Shown: one piece after another, positions 47,214 to 59,020 of the stretch | How positions within the stretch are numbered: position 1 is the first letter of the stretch | Layout: every line of letters starts with the position of its first letter | Assembly (NCBI GenBank): GCA_010093485.1 | Contig: MU001496.1 | Span: 1,369,666-1,433,665, forward strand | Direction of reading: 5' to 3' | Length of the DNA stretch: 64,000 nucleotides | DNA from: Karstenula rhodostoma CBS 690.94 | Lineage: Eukaryota > Ascomycota > Dothideomycetes > Pleosporales > Didymosphaeriaceae | Notes under the pieces: generated by a model | The model's input: only the letters and a program-made list of their open reading frames with translations | Told to the model about the DNA's origin: nothing | Databases searched by the model: none | Position numbers and translations under genes: made by a program

Positions 47214-48655
47214 GTCGAAATGAACCTTGGTTGCCACGTGGTGTAGAAACAAGGGTGTTTGCAAGAGTTCGGGGTCTCGATGGGTAGTTGCAGTTTGCGG
47301 CGGCTTTGGCAATTCTGTGATCTGGCCGAGCGGGCAGTTCAAGTCTCTAAATATACAGTTCACGATCTGCCTCACCAGCCCCCTTCGCAGGTGGATGCGC
47401 CCTCACCGACAATTCTGACAAAACGGCTACCTACACGGTCTACTCCTTTCTAGCACTTCCCGCAATTGGCAGCGTGTGTATGGCTACAAGTCCGTTCCGG
47501 GAGTCCCTCGTAGAACAAAAGTGCAACGGTAGACCAAGACTACCGGTTAGGCCCGTGATACAGAGACTCTGCTATTGGTACCTTCCGAGTTACAGAGCTA
47601 CATCCTACCCTATCGACAGAGACACCTACAGTCTGGGGCTGGAATCTTCGACGTGTCCCCAGCCATGCAGTGTATGCAGCTTCCCGGTTTCCATGTATTG
47701 GACCTTCACCGCTGGAACTGGCGCGTGCCATTGACCGCCCTCCTTCCCGTCTTCCCTGGTGGTGGGAATTGGGCTGGCCAGCATCCGTCGTTGGTTTCAG
47801 TCGATGTTGCTTTGTCCTCTGAGCCTTACGCTTGTGCCGGTATGATTGCTTGTCAAACCACCCGGGAAGACGCCACGGTCATGCGATAATCCGATCGCGG
47901 TGCACACGATATGCCGCGGCTGCAACGGTCGTGACGTACGATAGCTTTCTCACAAAAGACGATATGCTGGGCTACAGTGCAACAGCATCATTGTACCAGG
48001 CTCGAAGGATTAACGATGATGGTATGCTGGGACAACTAAACACTTGACTCAAGGTCGCATAGCACATCTGGGGGTCACGCTTCCAATGCAACTAATACGA
48101 TGAATGTTCCCTATGTCGACGAGACGACGCCTAAGCTAGGATGCCATTCGCTACGTGCTAGTCCGTTTACAGCAATCTTCATGTTGACGACACGACGCGC
48201 CCATTGGATCTGTTATCAAGCATGCGCTCATTCAAACCAGAAACAGCACACCCTTCACAAACCCTGCGTGTACTTCGCACCAGCTTCGAACGATCGACAT
48301 CTCTACGAAGTACTCCCTCTCCTATCAGGCCCACGTCCATCCCCTATTTACCACCCCGCCCCTCTCCCATCGCTGTCCTAGGCGTCTTCGCAAGATATGG
48401 GAATTTTGGAGTTGAGGAAGTGCGTCACCAAAGCTATCCCTCGTGGAGTGCCCGTTGAGAATCCGATAGTGATCCCCGCAATACGGTGCATGCTCATAAA
48501 TGACAAGATGGGCTGCTGGATTCGCTACCGTAGGGCAAGGCGGGTGTCGAAGTTGAAGTCGGCTCGGCCGCTGAGTCCATCCCCGTCCTACGGTGTCCAT
48601 CACGCGGTCTCGATGCGAGTCTCCAGTCCAAACCTCCAGGTCCTAGAAGTGCTCT
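47214..48655. other. Intergenic, about 1.4 kb
   Basis: Several short frames, none convincing. Confidence 0.5.
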
Positions 48656-49777
48656 TCAAGCATGCCGCAAATCCCACGCATCAAGCCACCCCTTCATCTC
48701 CCACCTCTGCGCCCTCAGCCAATCCTTCACCTTCTGATTCCCATCCAAGTCCGGCTGCGTCCACCACTTCTCATGCATGCTCACCAGGCCCTTTTCAAAG
48801 TCGTTCTCCGTCGGACACCGCATGTTCCACTTGTAGTCGACCTCGCTCCACGGCATGGGGCCGTCCCTCCGGTGCGCGTGGTTGAGCAGGTTCTGCGCGG
48901 GGTACAGCGGGTCGAAGGCGTTGGTGATGTTCAGGAGGCTGCGGTAGTAATCGAAGACGGGGAGGGAGGGGGTCAGCAGCATGAAGGCTGCGTTCATGGT
49001 GGCGGGTTTCTTGAGGTCCGCGCCGTCTTTGGGGGGTACGTCGTGGGCGGAGTCCGCGGTTTCGGAGAGGGAGGCGAGGAGGTAGGTAGGGGGCAGGGGA
49101 GCTTCGGCGGGGCGTGGTTTGGGGTTGGGGAGCCGCTTCGTTGAGCGGGTCTTTGCGGCTTTGTCGTCGAAGACGCCGTCGAGGGGGAGGCGGAGCATTG
49201 TGGCCCCGTCCAGCATGAGGATGCGGCTGTACTGCGTCATTTCCCACGCGCGCAGCTTGGTCACGACGTCGGCGCCTCGGGGCCGGGCAGCGTGGATCCA
49301 GTCGTCGTTGTCGACGTGCAGGAAGTCGACGGGGCGGATGATGGCGCCGTCTTTTGCGAGGCGCGCGCGCCGCGACGCGGAGACCGAGGGCGTCACCATT
49401 ACTACGACGTCGATTCCGTTGGTCCGCGTCTCGGGCTTGTGCAGGAGCTGCCACACGAGGATGCGCGTGGCGACGAAGTAGTTGTCTTCGTCGAGGTCGT
49501 CTGGGGCATCGAGGGTGCCGGAGAGAAAGGTGACGTAGGCGAATCTCTCCTTGCCGGTTGCGAGGACGGGGGCAGATCCATTTGCGAAGCCGGACCCAGT
49601 GCGGTATATGTCGTTGGATGGTATGATGGGGCCTCTGAAGCGGTCCTGGCCGATACCGATGTGCACGCGGATCGCTTCGGTAGTGTGGGTCTGGTGGAGC
49701 GCGAGGAAGAGGAGGATGGTCGTGACGAAGGCGAACACTGCGGCCGTAAAGCGGCGCCGCTCGGAGAACGCAATCAT
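48656..49777 (-). CDS. GT8-like type II membrane glycosyltransferase
   Basis: Single exon, 373 aa. A short basic cytosolic N-terminus is followed by one signal-anchor (FTAAVFAFVTTILLFLAL). The lumenal domain resembles fungal GT8/glycogenin-like proteins: ERFAYVTFLSGTLDAPDDL, YFVATRILVWQLLH, VVVMVTPSVS, VTKLRAWEMTQYSRILMLDG, NAAFMLLTPS and WSEVDYKWNMRCPTENDFEK. The position of the metal-binding DXD reads LDGATML. The first Asp is present, but the third residue is Ala, not Asp. It is probably Golgi-located. Donor and acceptor are unknown, and activity may be altered. Confidence 0.8.
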   Translation of the reverse strand: MIAFSERRRFTAAVFAFVTTILLFLALHQTHTTEAIRVHIGIGQDRFRGPIIPSNDIYRTGSGFANGSAPVLATGKERFAYVTFLSGTLDAPDDLDEDNYFVATRILVWQLLHKPETRTNGIDVVVMVTPSVSASRRARLAKDGAIIRPVDFLHVDNDDWIHAARPRGADVVTKLRAWEMTQYSRILMLDGATMLRLPLDGVFDDKAAKTRSTKRLPNPKPRPAEAPLPPTYLLASLSETADSAHDVPPKDGADLKKPATMNAAFMLLTPSLPVFDYYRSLLNITNAFDPLYPAQNLLNHAHRRDGPMPWSEVDYKWNMRCPTENDFEKGLVSMHEKWWTQPDLDGNQKVKDWLRAQRWEMKGWLDAWDLRHA

Positions 49778-51180
49778 CGCGGGCTGGGTACACCAACTAG
49801 AAGTTCAATTGCATCCTGGGAACGGGGGCACCATAGTTTTTGAGAGTGGTGGTGGTGCTCTGCTAGTGCTAACCCTGTTTCCTTAGTCTGTGATCTGCAC
49901 ATTGCCGCGAGCTATACTAGCTTATTCGATAATGTTGCTGGAGGAGGATTGATTGTAAACTTGGTACGCCGGGATATGATGGCTTCTGGATAATCTAATG
50001 CATTGCGAAGAGCACATGTAGCACTTGTTGGGACAGTGTTACATTGTACTCGGAGCACAGGTGTCGGCCGTGGCATGGAAATCTTGGTGTGCTAGACTGC
50101 ACGATGGACTAGCGGCCAGGCTCCGCGTCCAGATGCCCCTATAGCCAGACGGACCGGGCGACATGTGACGGTGGAGCCTCCGTTTACCATCACCTCACGT
50201 GAGGAAAGCGTCACCTGGGTAAGGACGACGGCGTGGTGATGACGTGCGTATTTGTTAGATTTTCTTGGTGCATTGTGGAACGTTTGGAGATTCTAGACGT
50301 GTGTGTTCGCGGACATGGTTCGCAACAACTGTGGTTGTGCTGATAAGACGTAGGCTGCAGGTTGAGCCGCTCCCCTGTGACGATCCTCGTGTTTGTGACG
50401 ATCTCCCGCAGTCGACAGGCATGACGGCTTACCTCAACCTGTTGGACACCTGTGATGATTCGCTAGGTAGAATCAAGAACTGTAGGGTACACCGGGAGGT
50501 GCCGGCGAAGCTGCGCACTCTTGCGGGCGCAGGTAATCTGGCAGTCAACAGCATGAGGTTGTTGAAGCAGACGCTGGGCTATCTTCAGTCAAACGGCAGT
50601 CTGCCTGGCTCGATCGGCTTCGCCAGACATTTTATGAAGATACTTTGCGCACTTTAAAAACCGTTCTGTCGTGGTGGCAGTCTGGAGTTGATGTCGGTGT
50701 TGTGGCGCAGGCAAGGGAGGCTTTGTCCGAGGCTCTTGCCAAATCCAGGCTATGGGTTTCGAGATTCCCATCTCAATGACACGAGTGTGATCGAACGAGC
50801 AACCGACCTATGCGAAATCCGCAACGATACTCTCGTGGCGCTATCCAGTATTGTCGTCATCAGCGGATTGCAGCCTGTCAGCAAGAAGCCGTCCCATCAT
50901 AGCAAAAACTGCGCAGGCCCCAGGCCGCAATAGAAAGTGTGCGGCAATGCTGCCCTTCGAATGGAGAGACATCGCTAGGAGCAGCAAAAGGGCAGAAGAT
51001 GACTTGACTCATTATGAACGTACCTTTCGTCCAGGAACCTATTCCCTCGAGAAATCACACGACTACCTGCCCGGTTTCTGAGTAGTATCTCCTCAATAAA
51101 ACTGCAGTTCAATGATTTCTCACACTCCAGCTTGAAGTGCCCTCGCGCTCCCTGAATCCCGTCTCCCCAGTTAAGTCAAA
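49778..51180. other. Intergenic, about 1.4 kb
   Basis: The longest frame (50265-50657, 130 codons) has no recognisable content and is not called. Confidence 0.5.
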
Positions 51181-51745
51181 ATGGCTTTCACCACCCCGGT
51201 ATTCACCCACAACCCTACCGAAGACCTGGGTCACTATGTGATGCCGAAGCTGATGGAATGGTGAAAAACCGTTAGAGTAGAGCACACCTACTACTACAAG
51301 AAGTACGATAAGTCGCTTGCAATCACGAGCGCTTGACTAACAGACGACACAACAGGACAGCCGAGCTCGGCGCGAAAATGCGCAAAACCGACCAAGAAAG
51401 CGACGAGCCGCGAGCAACGGTGCCCAAACGCCTGATTCGGCACCGGCGGTCGTGCCATGACGAAGTGAAGCGTTGGAGACACACATGTACATGCTGAAGC
51501 GGTGGGTCACGTCGCATCGAGTCACGGATGAGTGAGGCCCTCAACTAACGCGATAGGCAACTCGCCTCCTCTGACGACATCTTCCACGATGCCATCAAGC
51601 GGTATTCTCGCATCTCTTCTTTGGCTCTCGCGGCCGCTCTCTACACTAAATGCCCCCGCGAGCTGCGCGATATGGTGTACTACTACCTCCTCGACGGGCC
51701 TGGTGCGATGGTGGCACGTGCCGCGGCGCAGGTCCAGCGACACTG
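51181..51745 (+). CDS. Possible 2EXR-type gene or remnant
   Basis: A frame at 51557-51745 contains YTKCPRELRDMVYYYLLDG, the 2EXR/F-box-like signature, directly after a TAG acceptor preceded by CTAAC. An ATG exon at 51181-51262 (MAFTTPVFTHNPTEDLG) can be joined to it in the right phase. It fits either directly through a 294-bp intron or through a middle exon starting at 51356. The product would be only about 90-140 aa and stops soon after the motif, where full proteins are longer. It may be a truncated copy. Confidence 0.35.
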
Positions 51746-53344
51746 ATGCCCTCATTTCTCAGCAGCCAATCTTCCTGGATTCTGGGTCTGTTTGTGGGGA
51801 GGTGGTGGCAGAGATCGTGTGTACGGTGGGAGAGAGGCGGAAGATGTACAGAGTGAAATGGGCCGTAACGGTATTGTCTGATCGTGTGGGGTGAGTGTGG
51901 GGATGAGCTTGAAGATGCGGGATGAGCGGGTGCAATGGCCATGTGGATGTACACAGTATTTGCTGTTCTGTTTGGTCTCTCTCTGCTACGAGGTTTTGCA
52001 TGGGGGGTAGTCACTGACCTGCTCGCCGTGCTGTACCATAGCGGTAATCGACACGCAGAAACTACGAAGAAAGAGGGTATGGGAACCCGGTAGAGGCTCG
52101 GTTGACTCTTTCCACGGCAGACTTTGCTTCTAGTCGTTTCTCGCAACACGTTGGGAATACCTAGTCCGTTTCGTGCTGTCATACACCGTACAAACCATTA
52201 TACACATTCGAGAATTTTCTGCGTGCGTCCAGGCCGCGACATTTCCATTGGCCGCATGGCAGAACGAGACACGGCACGCTACACGTCCGGTCTGCGCCTC
52301 CTACCGGTAACTGTACTCAGCTCCGGCGTAAAACTTGCGTCTACCACCCGCCGGCATACACTGCGTCGTAATAGACTGTGTCGTAGGCTTGCAACACACC
52401 CTCGCTGTTGATGCGTTCCAGAGGCTCAGCAAATGAAGAAAAAGGGGCGAATGTCGAACAAGCACGACGAGATATTGGAATATTGGCAGGGTGGCAATCG
52501 AGATGGCGATCCCCAGTTGTTCGAGCCGTGGCCCGCTGGCGCCCCATACAGACCAGCTTCGGTGGGTCTCCAATACTGAACGGGACGGACGGTGGCTATT
52601 ATTAGGCGTATTGGAGGCCAGCTGCACAATGCAGTTCATGGTTGAAAACTGCTGGGAAGGAGTGTTGGTAGAGTCATAGTGTCCTGCCAAGGGGGAGGCA
52701 GGAGAGGGGCCGTGGGCACAAGGTTTGTGTCGTGCTTACGGAGTGTGATATCGTGATCGGTGCAAGACAGCAGGACGGCGCGTTTCCGAGGGAACACGGC
52801 ATCCTTGCAGCTAGCGACTTTGTTTGCCTGAGACAGATGGGCGTCCAAACGACGGCCGGGCGAGCCGACAACTTCCCTTGTCTGTGTCGAGAGGGCAGCG
52901 GGCACCGCGTCGAGCACTGCGACGATCCCGCACGCCGTCCCCGGACGACAGCAATGACACTGACAGCGAACGGCGCGTCCAGCAGCTCGACCAGCGCAAC
53001 CTCCGAGAATGAAATGAGCAAAGGAAGCATCCCCGTGGGATGGCTGGAGCGTGCAGGCCCAGGTCCTCTTGTTATTGGTTGTGGGGCCCCTGATGGCGGC
53101 GTTGCCATGCCAGGTGGCGCAGGGAAGCGAAAACAGGGGAGCATTCGGCGTGCAGGCTGGTTCAGGGCTGGACGCCCCATGGGCTCAAATAAAAGGCGAC
53201 GCATCTCCTGAGAGGGTTGCGTCTTCTTCATCCATTCACTTGGTCTATCCATACTGTCGCTCACCAGACGTTGAAGCCAGTCCATCGTTAATTGCATCCA
53301 CATAATTCCTTACACCTTAATCCCGACAAACACCAAACAACAAG
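51746..53344. other. Intergenic, about 1.6 kb
   Basis: Two overlapping long frames on opposite strands (52674-53303 and 52732-53211) are due to GC-rich sequence and show no domain. The last part is the promoter of the wall-protein gene. Confidence 0.5.
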
Positions 53345-54000
53345 ATGCGCACCTTCGCCTTCGTCTCTGCCCTCGCGGCCGTTGCTTTCGCCCAGGACTC
53401 CAGCTCTGAGGCTGCTTCTGTAAGACCAATCCCGCTCTGCAACAGGTTCCAGCAGCTAACAATGCCCAGTCCTCCGTCGACCCCGCGCCCCAGACCTCGT
53501 ACCTCCAGCAGACCAACTCCCTGGGCGTCATCACTGGTGGACCTCCTGTCGCAACCTCGCAGCCCGCAGCCGACACCTCGATCCCCTCGCAGCCTGCGGC
53601 CGACACCTCCATCCCCGCCCAGCCCGCTGCCGACACTTCGATCCCTCTGCTCGTCACCTCTCTCCCGCCCTTCGCGTCCATTCCCGCCCAGCACTCAGGC
53701 ATCAACACCGTCGTCATCCCCGTCGGCAACAACAGCACCATCCAGGTCGTTGTCTCGGCCAGCAACTCCACCACCATCGTCTACGGCTCGCCCAACAGCG
53801 CCTCGGGCTCTGGTGCTCGCACCACCGGCACCGGCAAGGCCTCGGGCACCGGAAAGGCCTCGGGCACCGGCGCTGACGCCACCGGCTCCGACGCCACTGG
53901 CAGCGAGAGCTCCCAGCCCACCGAGACCCCCGGCGCTGCTGCCAACGTCCAGATCGCGTCTGGCTTCCTCGGCGCTGCTTTCCTCGCTGCTTTCTTGTAA
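53345..54000 (+). CDS. GPI-anchored Ser/Thr-rich cell-wall protein
   Basis: The structure is join(53345..53419,53470..54000), 201 aa. Exon 1 encodes a signal peptide (MRTFAFVSALAAVAFA) and a few residues. A 50-bp intron (GTAAGA...CAG, CTAAC branch site) follows. Exon 2 has no in-frame ATG near its start and is easily missed; the frame continuing from exon 1 gives meaningless Pro/Arg-rich sequence. The mature part has three QPAADTSIP-type repeats, Asn/Ser/Thr-rich strands, a Gly-Thr-Lys-Ala repeat (GTGKASG twice) and a C-terminal GPI signal ending GFLGAAFLAAFL. Probably O-glycosylated and wall-attached. Confidence 0.88.
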
Positions 54001-54737
54001 ACAGTCGTCTGTTTTGCCTTGTCTTGACTTCGTTACGCGCCGCACGTCATTTGACGAAAAAGATTCCTTTGCTTCGTCGTGAGTGGCTATGTTGGGTAGC
54101 TGCTGTTCGATCCTTTAAGATACCTCTGGGTGCATTGCATGGCGCATTGACCTAATATTTATGTTTCTGATGCGGTAATATTGGCTGGGTAATGATAGGG
54201 TACTGGTATTATATAGGTATATAATAGTCGCCGCAAGGTGAAATGAACCGAGTTGGATAAATTGCCCTTGCTTGGCGGGTGGTTGACGTGATGTGTGGAT
54301 TAGGTTGCGGAAGGCGCGATGCTCGGTAGGCGTGCAACGGCTTGCGTTGTTACATGGCCCACCACGCGATCTATCACAATGGATACATCACACCCTAGCC
54401 TCTACCTTCGTCCTACACGGGCGCTTCGGAGAGCCCTAGCGTTTACGTCTCCACGTGGCCAACGAGTGGAATGAGGGTTGTGTATGGAAGACGTCTTCGC
54501 AGCTGATGCATATCGAAATGCCGCTCAACAACGCCTCTCCAGCCAACCCATGCGCCTTGCTCGTTCCCGCACGTGAGGATGGTACCGTTTCCCAGTGTCC
54601 ACCTTAACACCCACCCCGAGTTATCGATAACGCGCGCCGGTACCTGACGATCGCTCCAACCCCGCCACCGATCAACATCAACAACCCCAGCTCCCTACGA
54701 ATCGAAACGCCAGCTCCACCCACACCACTCCCTAAGT
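54001..54737. other. Intergenic
   Basis: 737 bp. A TATTATATAGGTATATAATAG-type AT palindrome lies at about 54207-54228. No gene seen. Confidence 0.5.
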
Positions 54738-55661
54738 ATGACCTACCCCCGCGACCCCAACATCCCCAGCCTCTCCCACCACACCACGCCCTACAAGCCC
54801 TCCCCCACCCGCCTCCAAACCCTCGACATCTGGCTCCCACAGCACCCCGCCTCCACGCCCGGCACCGGCACCTGGCTCATCTACGTCCACGGCGGCGCCT
54901 GGCGCGACCCCACGCAGGACTCCCTCTGCGCCGTCCCCACGCTCCACGCCCTCGTCTCAAACCACGCCAACCTCCTCCACCAAGGTCCAATAGCGGGCAT
55001 CGCCTCGCTCAACTACCGCCTCTCGCCGTACCCGACCCACGCCACCGCCCCCAGCGCGCCAGACGACGAAGCCAGGACCGTCACGCACCCATCCCACGCG
55101 GAAGACGTGCGCGACGCCCTGGCCTACTTGTGCAGAGAGTACAAGATACAAAGGTGGATCGGCATAGGCCACTCCTGCGGCGCGACGCTCCTGCTTCAAC
55201 TCCCGCTCGTCGCCGCGGTACATGACGGCATCCGCGAGACGCTGCAGGGGCTCGTCCTGCTCGCGGGCATCTACGACATCCCTGCTTTTCTCTCCGCCCA
55301 CGCACCGCCGCACTGCCCGGAGAACATTGCCACCATCTACGCTGCCATTGTTGCGGGGGCTTTTGGGAAGGACGAGGAGGTCTATGGGGCGGTGTCGCCG
55401 GCGAGGAGTGGGAAGGGGGCGCTGTGGGGGCGGTATGTGGTGCTGGGGTATGGTGGGGAGGACGAGCTTGTTGAGGGGGGGCAGAGGGAGGTTATGCTTG
55501 AGCGGTATGGGGAGGAGGGGTGGGTGCGGGATGGAGAAGCGAGGGGTGAGAAGGTTGTCGAGGTTAGGGATCTGACGATGGGGCATGATGAGGTGTGGGA
55601 GGATGGGGGCCAGGTGGCCGAGTTGATTGCTGAGGTTGTGGCGAAGGTGGGTGCCCGGTGA
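54738..55661 (+). CDS. bna7: Kynurenine formamidase
   Basis: Single exon, 307 aa. Alpha/beta-hydrolase fold with the oxyanion motif HGGAW (YVHGGAWRDP), the nucleophile elbow GHSCGAT and the late catalytic His in MGHDEVWED. NYRLSPYP and LVLLAGIYDIPAFL are also family-typical. Bna7 hydrolyses N-formylkynurenine to kynurenine in the tryptophan-to-NAD pathway, in the cytosol. It is convergent with the stomatin-like gene, with 238 bp between the stops. Confidence 0.88.
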   Translation: MTYPRDPNIPSLSHHTTPYKPSPTRLQTLDIWLPQHPASTPGTGTWLIYVHGGAWRDPTQDSLCAVPTLHALVSNHANLLHQGPIAGIASLNYRLSPYPTHATAPSAPDDEARTVTHPSHAEDVRDALAYLCREYKIQRWIGIGHSCGATLLLQLPLVAAVHDGIRETLQGLVLLAGIYDIPAFLSAHAPPHCPENIATIYAAIVAGAFGKDEEVYGAVSPARSGKGALWGRYVVLGYGGEDELVEGGQREVMLERYGEEGWVRDGEARGEKVVEVRDLTMGHDEVWEDGGQVAELIAEVVAKVGAR

Positions 55662-55899
55662 CGTGGTCTGAATGGACCTATGCGCAGATGCGGGACGTGA
55701 CATGTAACATCTATCTTCCTATTAACATACGGATGAGGAGTTGTTCTGACAGAGAGGAGACCTCCGATGCGGAACAGAAGCTGACTTTTGACCTGTCGGC
55801 CTATCCAATAAACCCAATGCTCGCTATCGTACTGATACAGCGTGGTAATATACACTATACGACCGTTGCGCCATTCTCCACCACCACTTCCTCAGCCCT

Positions 55900-57201
55900 C
55901 TACTTCCTGTTCAAACGCTGGTCCATGGCCTTGTGGATGGCATTTTGCACATCGCCCGTGCCATTCTCCACCTCCTCGAGTTGCGCCTCGAGCTCCGCGA
56001 TCTTCCTTCCCGCGGCCGTGTCCTCGCCCCCCTGAAGCATATTCGCCGCCACGCTCTTCGCATTCCCGTTGTTGACCTTGCCGTAGACTGCCATGGCGCT
56101 GGCAATCATCCCGCCGATATCGCCCACGTTTCCAGGCACGATAACGCTTGTGCCTTCCTTGGCCAGTTTCGCGAACGCGTCCACGTATTTCTCCGCAACT
56201 GACAAAGAAATGGCACCCTGAGCAGCGTCCTTGCCCTGGGCAATCGACTGTGCCACCGCATCGATACCGCGAGCGGTAGCTGTCGCCTTGAGCAGGATCG
56301 CCTCGGACTCTCCGCTGGCCATGTTGATCTGCTCGGCCCGCAGAGCCTCAGAGGCCAGGATGACAGACTGCTTCTTTCCCTCTGCGATGTTGATTGCGGA
56401 TTGCCGCTGACCTTCCGACTCGAGAATCTCGGCGCGCTTGGAACGCTCGGCGGTGACCTGGCGGTGCATGGCTTCGACAACGGGCTCAGGCGCGTGAATG
56501 TCGCGGATCTCGTAGCGTAGGCAGGTGACACCCCAGTCCTGGGCGGCTTCGTTTATGGCGGCGGTGATGTTGGCATTGAGGTTGGCGCGCTCCTTGAGCA
56601 CGTGGTCGAGGCTGAGTTGACCGATCTCGCTGCGCATTGTCGTTTGGGCGAGCTGTGAGATGGCGTATTCGGCGTCTTCTACGCCGTAACTGTTCCCTGG
56701 TTAGATGGCATCCTCAGATGGGAGGAGGGTCCCGTACCTCGCCTTGTACGCGTCAAAAACCCTGGTGTATAGCACGCCGTCCAGCTCCAATGTCACGTTG
56801 TCCGCTGTGATGGCGCTCTGACTCGGGATTTCAATTGCGTTCTCCTTCAGGCTCTTCACATATGCGATCCTGTCGATGACTGGGAGCAGTACGGCCAGAC
56901 CAGGCTCCAGTATCCGGTGGAACTTCCCCATACGCTCGACGATCCATGCCGTCTGCTGCGGGACGAAGCGGATAATTGTGTTGGCGGGGAGGCTCCGCGA
57001 GGAGGAGAAGTATGCAGGTGGCGAGTTTGCGCTGATGAAGGACGAGAGCGGGTTTCCGGTGGCGCTTTGGACGGCGGGAGAATGCGTCTGGGTGAAGGCG
57101 CGGAGGGCAAGAGGAGCGGCTGTCCGCGACACGAGGGTCGGTCGTGAGGCCCGTATTAGGCCTGAAGCCGTGGAGGCAACCAGGCGGGTGCGCGACGCCA
57201 T
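55900..57201 (-). CDS. Mitochondrial stomatin-like protein (SLP2 type)
   Basis: The structure is complement(join(55900..56689,56738..57201)), 417 aa, with a 48-bp intron. The Arg/Ser-rich N-terminus (MASRTRLVASTASGLIRAS) looks like a mitochondrial presequence. The SPFH/band-7 domain runs from IIRFVPQQTAWIVERMGKF through ITADNVTLELDGVLY and FDAYKA|SYGVEDAEYAI to LRYEIRDIHAPEPV. A coiled-coil with ERSKRAEILESEGQRQSAIN follows. Stomatin-like 2 proteins form oligomeric scaffolds at the inner membrane with prohibitins and cardiolipin. Confidence 0.93.
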
Positions 57202-57531
57202 TGTGTGTGTTGCGAAGTGATGGCGGCGGCTTGAAGCTCGAGATGCGAGCTTGCGGTGGTCGGACGAAGTAGCGGCCGGTGCTGGTTACGTAATCGAGGG
57301 TACACTCGAACAGCGCCTGCCATCATACATACATCCTCGAACTACGCCTGCTGTATACCGATTTTGAGCAGGCAAAAGACACATAAGCCACTACCGCGGA
57401 CCGAATTCGATGGAAATTGTCAAGCAGAGGATTAGGATGAATGAGAACACGAAGCACAGCGTATACAGAAGGACAAAAAGACTAGCCAGGGAAACAGTCT
57501 GATGTCGCTGAACAACATGCCCAGGCGCTCC
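57202..57531. other. Intergenic
   Basis: 330 bp. 5' flank of the stomatin-like gene. Confidence 0.4.
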
Positions 57532-58383
57532 TCATCTCGAAAGCTTCTCAATCAGAGCATCGAGAAGCTGCGCCTTTTTGGCGGCCACAGCAGACCTCCG
57601 TTCTTCATCATCAGAGACCTCCTCGAATTTGAAACAACGTTCCTGTGGCAAACCGCCAGCATGATCGCACCCGCGTCCATGCCTTCTATCATGAAGCTTC
57701 ATCTCAGATTCCAACCAGCGCTTCCACTGCCATTTCACCGACCGCATTAAGTCTCTGAGTGTCAGGACCAGTGGCTCACCCGGCCTCTTGTAAGCTTGGC
57801 CCCGGCGAAGAAGGCTAATCTTGTACGAGGAGTCCGCATCCTCATCATGCAGCGCTTCGAGCTCGAGTGGTATTCCAGAATCATCAGAAGCACCTGTGCC
57901 CCATCTGATTGCGCTCACGTCGGGGCGGCACAAGGCCATGTGCCCCCATACGTTCTCCCGCTCCTTGTGCGCCTCGTACCAGTACATAAGTGCCCGTAGA
58001 CACGCAGGGTTAAGAGATAGGTAATCGTCAAAGTAAACAAATCTCAGCTTGGTAGGCATGTGCTGCATGAAGCACCGCACGAGGACAGGGTTAAGATGCT
58101 TGGAGATGTTGTACACGACGGCTCTTTCAACATAGGCGTCGTCGTCCACTTGCTGTTCCCAGTTCCGGAAGGCGCCTTCGAAATCGTCGTTCTGAACCTC
58201 TTGTGTGGGGACCGGGCAGTCTGCGCGAAGCCATGCCTTGTACTGCAACAGAGGGGAGTCCGCGATAAGCCTATGCCACGTGTGGTTTACGCTCTGGTAG
58301 CGAATAATGTCGAGAGGCGGGAGCTTGGAGAGGATCGGTTCAAGCAGTTTGGGAATGCAGAAGACTTTCAAGGCGGCGGACAT
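57532..58383 (-). CDS. F-box protein
   Basis: Single exon, 283 aa. The N-terminal F-box runs over about residues 8-50 (IPKLLEPILSKLPPLDIIRYQ, here the core LLEPILSKLPPLDI; then VNHTWHRLIADSPLLQYK). The rest has no repeats, only a Trp/Arg-rich globular region with RDLMRSVKWQWKRWLE. A charged helix ends the protein. F-box proteins bring substrates to SCF ubiquitin ligases; the target here is unknown. Confidence 0.85.
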   Translation of the reverse strand: MSAALKVFCIPKLLEPILSKLPPLDIIRYQSVNHTWHRLIADSPLLQYKAWLRADCPVPTQEVQNDDFEGAFRNWEQQVDDDAYVERAVVYNISKHLNPVLVRCFMQHMPTKLRFVYFDDYLSLNPACLRALMYWYEAHKERENVWGHMALCRPDVSAIRWGTGASDDSGIPLELEALHDEDADSSYKISLLRRGQAYKRPGEPLVLTLRDLMRSVKWQWKRWLESEMKLHDRRHGRGCDHAGGLPQERCFKFEEVSDDEERRSAVAAKKAQLLDALIEKLSR

Positions 58384-59020
58384 TGTGTCTTGTTGAACTG
58401 CAAGATAAAACGAAAGTGGATCGATCCGCTTTCTCTATCGATTTCAAGCTATTTGACGAGGACACTGATAGATGTGAGGAAACAGTGGGTTTGGTATGCG
58501 ACGTTGCGTGCGTACGGAGGATTGGCGCTAGTCTCCGCTGCTTACATTCTTTCGCTTCCATTGTCAACGCGGCTACATCTATGTTTACACTGGGGGCTTC
58601 AAAACTCAATAACATTTCTAGGTCGGGCACGATATCGTGTTGGAGAAGGCGCTTTCGGCGTGCGGAAGGTGCGATAGCCGTATGTCGCCTGTCGCCTGTC
58701 GCCTCGCCACCACAATCCGTTCTCTTCCACCTCATTTCGTTCAATATTATGCAAGAAGTAGCAGGGCCTCTTCCATCTTTTCCAAAACACAAGATCATGC
58801 AAGACCACCCTGGGAGGTCGTGCATGCCTGCATGCCGCGCCCTCGGATCCTGATTCGTTGAAGCTCAGCCACATCGATGCCTACATGTGCCAAGTCAGAC
58901 ATCATGGACGACCTATCTGCGACTTCACACCTACGAAACCCAAGCAACGGACGTGAAACGCTCATATTGGGTCCACTCCAGCCAGCCTCCATCGTCCGAC
59001 TTTGTTGAGCATCCCTGGGG
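58384..59020. other. Intergenic with small repeats
   Basis: TGTCGCC is repeated three times at about 58684-58704. A hairpin CATGCAAGACC...GGTCGTGCATG lies at about 58797-58826. No gene seen. Confidence 0.5.

Noticed and set aside
50265..50657. 130-codon frame in the gap after the glycosyltransferase
   Set aside because: No motif, signal peptide or conserved feature; compatible with chance.
52674..53303. 209-codon minus-strand frame as a gene
   Set aside because: It overlaps a long plus-strand frame, has no domain or splice support, and lies in the promoter of the wall-protein gene.
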